Shown here one piece after another: positions 59,616-64,000 of a stretch of 64,000 nt of DNA. The stretch is from assembly GCF_004310665.1 (NCBI RefSeq), contig NZ_SIXF01000022.1, positions 1 through 64,000 of the forward strand. Reading direction: 5' to 3'. Source of the stretch: Pedobacter kyonggii (GTDB taxonomy: Bacteria > Bacteroidota > Bacteroidia > Sphingobacteriales > Sphingobacteriaceae). The notes beneath the pieces were generated by a model, which worked only from the letters and a program-made list of their open reading frames with translations, was not told the origin of the DNA and searched no databases. The position numbers were made by a program, and so were the translations under genes. Every line of letters starts with the position of its first letter. Position 1 is the stretch's first letter.

Positions 59616-60836
59616 CTAACCTACCTTTGCGTACTCAAATACATGCTTCATGTAAAGTTTACGTAAAGAGAAAGTCCGTTCAAGTGCAATTAAGATAATC
59701 ACCGGAAATATTAAAAAACCAAGCAGGTTAAAAGCGTAGAAAAAATATCCAAAAATTAATATGAACCTGAAAAATTCGAGGTAATAGATCCATTTACGTT
59801 GTTCCAAAAGCGCGCCGATGTTGATTAAAGTGAGCAAGATAAAGATAAGTATCGCAGCTTTATTAAATGGTGTTAAAAAACTGTAAAACAAAGTAGTCCC
59901 CGTAAGCATGGCAACTACCGCGATCAACTGTATATTTAAATAAGTTTTAAACTTAGGTTTAGCAGCACGCAGTATTTTATTCTGAAAGTAACGCTCCTCT
60001 AAAATAGGCCGGATGTTTTGATCCATCAACGCTGGACTTCCGAATACGGCATTCCATTTGGCCTTAAATCCATTTGCACGCTTGTACGCCTCTCCTATTT
60101 CTAAATAATAGTGAAAATGTTGCCACAGGAAACTATAACTTTTAATAGGATGTGTTAAACCATATTTAGGAGCCTCTTCTTCAATTTGAAAAGTACCGAA
60201 TAGTTTATCCCAGAATACAAAAACATCGCCATAGTTTTTATCCAGGTATTTTTCGTCAGAGGCATGATGAACACCATGCAAAGAAGGTGTGGTGAATATA
60301 TATTCCAGCCAGCCCAGCTTACCGATTAGTTGTGTATGCGTAAAAAATGAATAGGCTCCATGAGCCAAAAGTATGGTAATAATCATATTGGGATGAAAAC
60401 CGACTAATGGTAATATACACCAAAACACATTGCGGAAAACGGCTTGAATGGTTGTGATTCTTGCCGCTGCCGACAAGTTAAACTCTTCGCTCTGGTGATG
60501 AACAATATGTGCAGCCCACAAAAAATTAATTTCGTGGCCCAGCCTATGGTACCAGTACCAAACAAGATCTGTTGACAAAAGCAATAATATCCACACATAC
60601 CATTTTGTAGAAATATCAAAAACTGCATAATTTAAATACACCCAATCGTACATCTGATAAAAACTTGCCGCAATAAATAAGTTCAATAACCTTTCGGCAA
60701 TACCTACACTAAAATTTGCAACCGTACTTTCGTATTTAAATGTTTTCGCTTTTTTTTGGTGCTGGGCGATCCTAAACTCAATAAATACAAAAATAAAAAA
60801 TGCTGGAATAGCAAACGCAAGGTAGTTTACCGTCAT
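59616..60836 (-). CDS. fatty acid hydroxylase/sterol desaturase family membrane protein
   Basis: The protein of about 406 aa has several membrane helices and the His clusters of the family: WYHRLGHEINF, HIVHHQSEEFN and HGVHHASDEKYLDKNYG. These hold a di-iron site in desaturase/hydroxylase-type enzymes. It probably hydroxylates or desaturates a lipid in the inner membrane; the substrate is unknown. ATG 60836 (MTVNYLAFAIP) starts the first helix. The longer frame upstream overlaps the divergent kinase's leader. Confidence 0.85.
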   Translation of the reverse strand: MTVNYLAFAIPAFFIFVFIEFRIAQHQKKAKTFKYESTVANFSVGIAERLLNLFIAASFYQMYDWVYLNYAVFDISTKWYVWILLLLSTDLVWYWYHRLGHEINFLWAAHIVHHQSEEFNLSAAARITTIQAVFRNVFWCILPLVGFHPNMIITILLAHGAYSFFTHTQLIGKLGWLEYIFTTPSLHGVHHASDEKYLDKNYGDVFVFWDKLFGTFQIEEEAPKYGLTHPIKSYSFLWQHFHYYLEIGEAYKRANGFKAKWNAVFGSPALMDQNIRPILEERYFQNKILRAAKPKFKTYLNIQLIAVVAMLTGTTLFYSFLTPFNKAAILIFILLTLINIGALLEQRKWIYYLEFFRFILIFGYFFYAFNLLGFLIFPVIILIALERTFSLRKLYMKHVFEYAKVG

Positions 60837-60999
60837 AACTGTAGTGGTCTTTTTTAGTTTAACGGAACAAACATAAATATATTCTATTAAATACATGGAT
60901 TTTATAGAATATATTATTACACCTAAATTACTTCGATCTTCATTTAATGTTTGTTGTTTTAATTTATTTGTAGAACTTCGAAATTATAAATACACAATT

Positions 61000-61758
61000 A
61001 TGGCTACAGATAAAAAAGCTGAAAACAACAATATATTATCTATTGATATAGGCGGCACAAGCATTAAAACGGTTCTTTTGGATGAAAGCGGAAATATGCT
61101 TACCGAATATTTAAAAAGCAAAACCCCGCCAGAAGCTACTCCAAAGGACATTGTTTCTGGAATTATAGAGTTGATTAAGCCTTTTCCTGTTAGCTACAAC
61201 CGCGTATCGATCGGTTTTCCAGGTTATGTTAAAAATGGAATTGTTAAAACCGCCCCTAACCTGGCAAAAAACAAATGGGCAGATGTTGATCTTGCTCAGC
61301 GTATAGCTAACGAGTTAGGTAAATCAGTGCGTTTGGTAAATGATGCCGATCAACAAGGCTTAGGTGTGGTTGAGGGCAAAGGCTTTGAAATTGTTTTTAC
61401 AGTAGGTACGGGTTTTGGAACGGCACTGTTATTCGATGGAGAATTACTGCCGCATTTAGAACTCGCACATTTTCCGATCAACAAGGAAGAAGACTATGAT
61501 GATTATATCGGAAATAAGGCTTTCGAAAAAATTGGAACTGAACGTTGGAATAAAAGGCTCAAAAAAGTAATCGAAATCTACAAAACGGTTTTCAATTATG
61601 ACACTTTATATATCGGTGGAGGCAATTCTAAACAAATAGACTTTAAACTGGAAAACAATATTAAAATTGTAACCAACAGAGACGGGATTAAAGGTGGCGC
61701 TAAACTCTGGAAACTGGCCGACAAGTATAACATCTTTACTGTTGAGCCTAAAAAATAA
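61000..61758 (+). CDS. ppgK: ROK-family kinase, polyphosphate-glucokinase-like
   Basis: The 252-aa protein has the ATP-phosphate motif LSIDIGGTSIKTVLLDESG, the sugar-binding VNDADQQGLGVVEG, VGTGFGTALLFDG and a C-terminal YIGGGNSKQIDF. The zinc motif CGxxGCxE of many ROK proteins is absent, as in polyphosphate glucokinases. It likely phosphorylates glucose with ATP or polyphosphate. Upstream of gnd and zwf it would feed glucose 6-phosphate into the oxidative pentose phosphate pathway. ATG 61000 follows from the motif position. Confidence 0.75.
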   Translation: MATDKKAENNNILSIDIGGTSIKTVLLDESGNMLTEYLKSKTPPEATPKDIVSGIIELIKPFPVSYNRVSIGFPGYVKNGIVKTAPNLAKNKWADVDLAQRIANELGKSVRLVNDADQQGLGVVEGKGFEIVFTVGTGFGTALLFDGELLPHLELAHFPINKEEDYDDYIGNKAFEKIGTERWNKRLKKVIEIYKTVFNYDTLYIGGGNSKQIDFKLENNIKIVTNRDGIKGGAKLWKLADKYNIFTVEPKK

Positions 61759-61813
61759 TAATCTTTATTACAATCTTTTAACAACAATAGCTGCAATATT
61801 AATTTGTAAACCC

Positions 61814-61821
61814 TAATTTTG
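61814..61821 (+). promoter_or_regulatory. candidate -7 element TAATTTTG upstream of gnd
   Basis: TAATTTTG matches TAnnTTTG, 23 bases before the gnd ATG. It would let gnd and zwf be transcribed apart from the kinase gene. Confidence 0.45.
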
Positions 61822-61843
61822 GGTGCATTATAAAAAATAAAAA

Positions 61844-63259
61844 ATGGCAAATAACGATTCAAAAAAATATAAATTGGGAATGATCGGTTTAGGCACAATG
61901 GGCCGGAACCTATTATTAAACATGGCTGATAAAGGCTTCTCTGTAACTGGTTACGATAAGGATAGAAAAATGATATCGAAACTTGAAGAAGAAGGCAAGA
62001 AACACAATTTAGAAGGATTTGACGATATTAAGAGCTTTATTTCTAGCTTACAAACACCACGTACGTTAATCTTATTAGTGCCAGCCGGACCAATTGTAGA
62101 TAGCGTTATTGCAGAACTAAAACCACTTTTAAGCAAGGGCGATATTATTATCGATAGTGGAAACTCACATTTTACCGATACCAACCGCCGTGTTGATGAA
62201 TTGGAGAAAGATGGCTTACATTTCTTCGGAATGGGTATTTCTGGTGGTGAGGAAGGTGCACGTTTTGGTCCGAGTATGATGCCGGGTGGCGATAAACAAG
62301 CTTATAATGTAGTTAAAGATGTTTTTGATGCCGTAGCTGCAAAAGTTGGAACCGATCCATGCGTAACTTACATTGGCCCAGGTGCTTCTGGCCACTTTGT
62401 TAAAATGGTACATAATGGAATTGAATATGCTATTATGGAGCTTATTGCTGAAGTTTATGGCATTCTTAAAAATGGCTTAGGCTATTCAAACGATGATATA
62501 TATAAGGTATTCAAAAAGTGGAACGAAGGCAGGTTACAATCTTTCTTATTAGAGATTACTGCTGAAATTTTTGTTTTTAAAGATGCTGAAACTCAAAACG
62601 ATCTTTTAGATCAGATCAAAGATGAAGCACGCTCAAAAGGTACCGGAAAATGGACATCAGAGGTTTCAATGGAACTTCAGTTACCTGTACCAACCATTAA
62701 CGAAGCTGTTTCTAACCGGGATTTATCTAAATTCAAAAAACTAAGGGTTTCCCTGGAAGAGGCTTTTGGTAAGAAAGACACCAAAATAGCTGTTACCGTT
62801 GAAGAACTGGAAGATGCGTTTTATTTCTCTATGATCAGTGCTTATGCACAGGGTATGCATTTACTCGTTCAGGCTTCAAAAGAATACCAATACGACTTAC
62901 AGTTGCAGGAAATTGCTAAAATCTGGCGTGGAGGCTGTATCATCAGGGCTAAATTCTTAGAAGATATTTATCAGGCTTATGATAAAAACAATGTACTCGA
63001 ACATTTATTCGGTGATGCGGGTATCCAGAACATTATCAAAGGTACTTTAGCTGGTACACGCAAAACAATTAGTGCATGTATCAATTCTGGTTTGGGTATC
63101 CCTGCATTTGCGTCTACCCTAACCTATTTCGATACCATTACTACAGCCAGAATGCCTTCTAACTTAATCCAGGCACAAAGAGATTTCTTTGGGGCGCACA
63201 CCTTCGAACGTATCGATAAAGATGGTGTTTTCCATGCTGATTGGAATAAATTATCATAA
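61844..63259 (+). CDS. gnd: 6-phosphogluconate dehydrogenase, decarboxylating
   Basis: The 471-aa protein has the NADP-binding GMIGLGTMGRNLLLNMADKG, the substrate motif GISGGEEGARFGPSMMPGG and the catalytic Lys in GHFVKMVHNGIEYAIMELIAE. The C-terminal FFGAHTFERIDKDGVFHADW matches the long, two-domain form. It converts 6-phosphogluconate to ribulose 5-phosphate with NADPH. It precedes zwf by 29 bases, an operon with reversed order of the reaction steps. Confidence 0.95.
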   Translation: MANNDSKKYKLGMIGLGTMGRNLLLNMADKGFSVTGYDKDRKMISKLEEEGKKHNLEGFDDIKSFISSLQTPRTLILLVPAGPIVDSVIAELKPLLSKGDIIIDSGNSHFTDTNRRVDELEKDGLHFFGMGISGGEEGARFGPSMMPGGDKQAYNVVKDVFDAVAAKVGTDPCVTYIGPGASGHFVKMVHNGIEYAIMELIAEVYGILKNGLGYSNDDIYKVFKKWNEGRLQSFLLEITAEIFVFKDAETQNDLLDQIKDEARSKGTGKWTSEVSMELQLPVPTINEAVSNRDLSKFKKLRVSLEEAFGKKDTKIAVTVEELEDAFYFSMISAYAQGMHLLVQASKEYQYDLQLQEIAKIWRGGCIIRAKFLEDIYQAYDKNNVLEHLFGDAGIQNIIKGTLAGTRKTISACINSGLGIPAFASTLTYFDTITTARMPSNLIQAQRDFFGAHTFERIDKDGVFHADWNKLS

Positions 63260-63288
63260 CTTATTAGATTCACGAACAAGAACATAAA

Positions 63289-64000
63289 ATGAAAACCAAA
63301 ACCGCATTAAACCCTACCATTTTTGTAATATTTGGTGGAACAGGTGATTTAAATAAAAGAAAATTAGCACCTGCCCTATATAATTTATTTATGGAGGGCT
63401 ATATGCCTGAGAAGTTTGCTATTATTGGTACAGGAAGGACCGAATTTACTGATGATAGTTACAAAAATGCTTTAGAGGAGGCTGTGAATGAGTTTTCTCG
63501 AAGCGGAAAAGTTAAAAAAGATAAATGGGACGATTTCGGAAATACGATCCACTACTGTCCAACCGATTTTGCCCAGCCAAAAACTTTCGAAAACCTTAAA
63601 GCAGCTGTTGATAAATATCAAAAAGAATACGGCGCAGGTACACAGGTAATTTTCTACCTGGCGGTTGCACCTAACTTCTTCCCAATTATTGCTGAATGTT
63701 TGCAGAAGTATAAACTTACGCAGGATGAAGATAATAGCCGCATTGTTATTGAAAAACCTTTCGGCCATGATCTAGAATCAGCAAAAGAGCTGAATGCATT
63801 ACTGAGCACGATTTTTACTGAAAAGCAGATCTATCGTATCGATCATTATTTGGGTAAAGAAACCGTACAAAACATGATGGCTTTCCGTTTTGCCAATGCA
63901 TTGTTCGAGCCGTTATGGAACAGATCTTATATCGATCACGTTCAGATTTCGGTAACTGAGCAGTTAGGTGTGGGCGATCGTGGAGGTTATTATGAAGGTT
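63289..64000 (+). CDS. zwf: glucose-6-phosphate 1-dehydrogenase, N-terminal part (cut by window end)
   Basis: The frame starts MKTKTALNPTIFVIFGGTGD with the NADP motif GGTGDLNKRKLAPALYNL. It contains EKPFGHDLESAKELN and the signature RIDHYLGKETVQN. About 237 codons are present; the C-terminus lies beyond 64000. The enzyme makes 6-phosphogluconolactone and NADPH, the step before the lactonase and gnd. It lies directly downstream of gnd. Confidence 0.95.
   Translation, partial: MKTKTALNPTIFVIFGGTGDLNKRKLAPALYNLFMEGYMPEKFAIIGTGRTEFTDDSYKNALEEAVNEFSRSGKVKKDKWDDFGNTIHYCPTDFAQPKTFENLKAAVDKYQKEYGAGTQVIFYLAVAPNFFPIIAECLQKYKLTQDEDNSRIVIEKPFGHDLESAKELNALLSTIFTEKQIYRIDHYLGKETVQNMMAFRFANALFEPLWNRSYIDHVQISVTEQLGVGDRGGYYEG

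Noticed and set aside
1-64000. CRISPR array or prophage
   Set aside because: No regularly spaced direct repeats with spacers, no cas genes and no phage structural genes were seen; the S24-type regulator alone is not enough.

Overview
The window looks like chromosome of a Bacteroidota bacterium of the Sphingobacteriaceae, most like Pedobacter or a close relative. The signs are low G+C, SusC/SusD and TonB receptor genes, promoters of the TAnnTTTG type instead of strong Shine-Dalgarno leaders, a GOB-like subclass B3 beta-lactamase, and several families of intergenic palindromic repeats of the GTCATnCTGAA type. The placement rests on sequence character and remembered family resemblance; no search was run.

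Layout: 1-300 is the right end of an IS3-family insertion sequence. 444-1739 is a DEAD-box-like protein with degenerate motifs. 2028-2447 is a small transcription unit with a 53-residue ORF and a tRNA-like fold with a CAU anticodon. 3236-11180 is mostly housekeeping: LD-carboxypeptidase, an orphan conserved protein, Hsp20, thioesterase, FAD-linked oxidase, folB, glutaryl-CoA dehydrogenase, an AHSA1 protein and a small membrane protein.

11299-25255 is the main accessory system, a class I lanthipeptide cluster. A 63-residue precursor with a GG cleavage site lies apart from a four-gene minus-strand operon: C39 peptidase/ABC exporter, full-length LanB glutamylation enzyme, separate LanB elimination domain, and a LanC-like protein that seems to lack the zinc ligands. 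Divergent from that operon are two ABC-2 permeases, a TonB-dependent receptor and an ABC ATPase. Paired palindromes with the half-site TTGCAAC lie both before the precursor and in the divergent control region, which suggests one regulator encoded elsewhere.

25364-30172 holds lysA and lysC with two tiny overlapping membrane-protein genes between them, then a phosphohexomutase. 31282-31865 is a PIN-type toxin-antitoxin pair. 31954-37390 is a copper/haem-flavoured envelope cluster (Cys-motif protein, MbnP-like, MbnH-like di-haem protein, outer membrane protein, YHS protein, SCO, cytochrome c). 37482-37864 is RNase P RNA, convergent with a PPK2 gene. Then come PBP1A, a large gluzincin/TolB-like/beta-barrel protein, a B3 beta-lactamase, a GIY-YIG-like gene divergent from an S24-type repressor with repeated operators, a Spy-like protein, and bioF-bioD.

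49470-59110 is a minus-strand SusCD locus whose enzymes are a calcineurin-type phosphatase, a glycerophosphodiesterase and an SGNH esterase, so it looks built for phosphodiesters or phospholipid head groups rather than glycans. The window ends with a fatty-acid-hydroxylase-family membrane protein and the start of an oxidative pentose phosphate set: ROK kinase, 6-phosphogluconate dehydrogenase and glucose-6-phosphate dehydrogenase, the last cut by the window edge.
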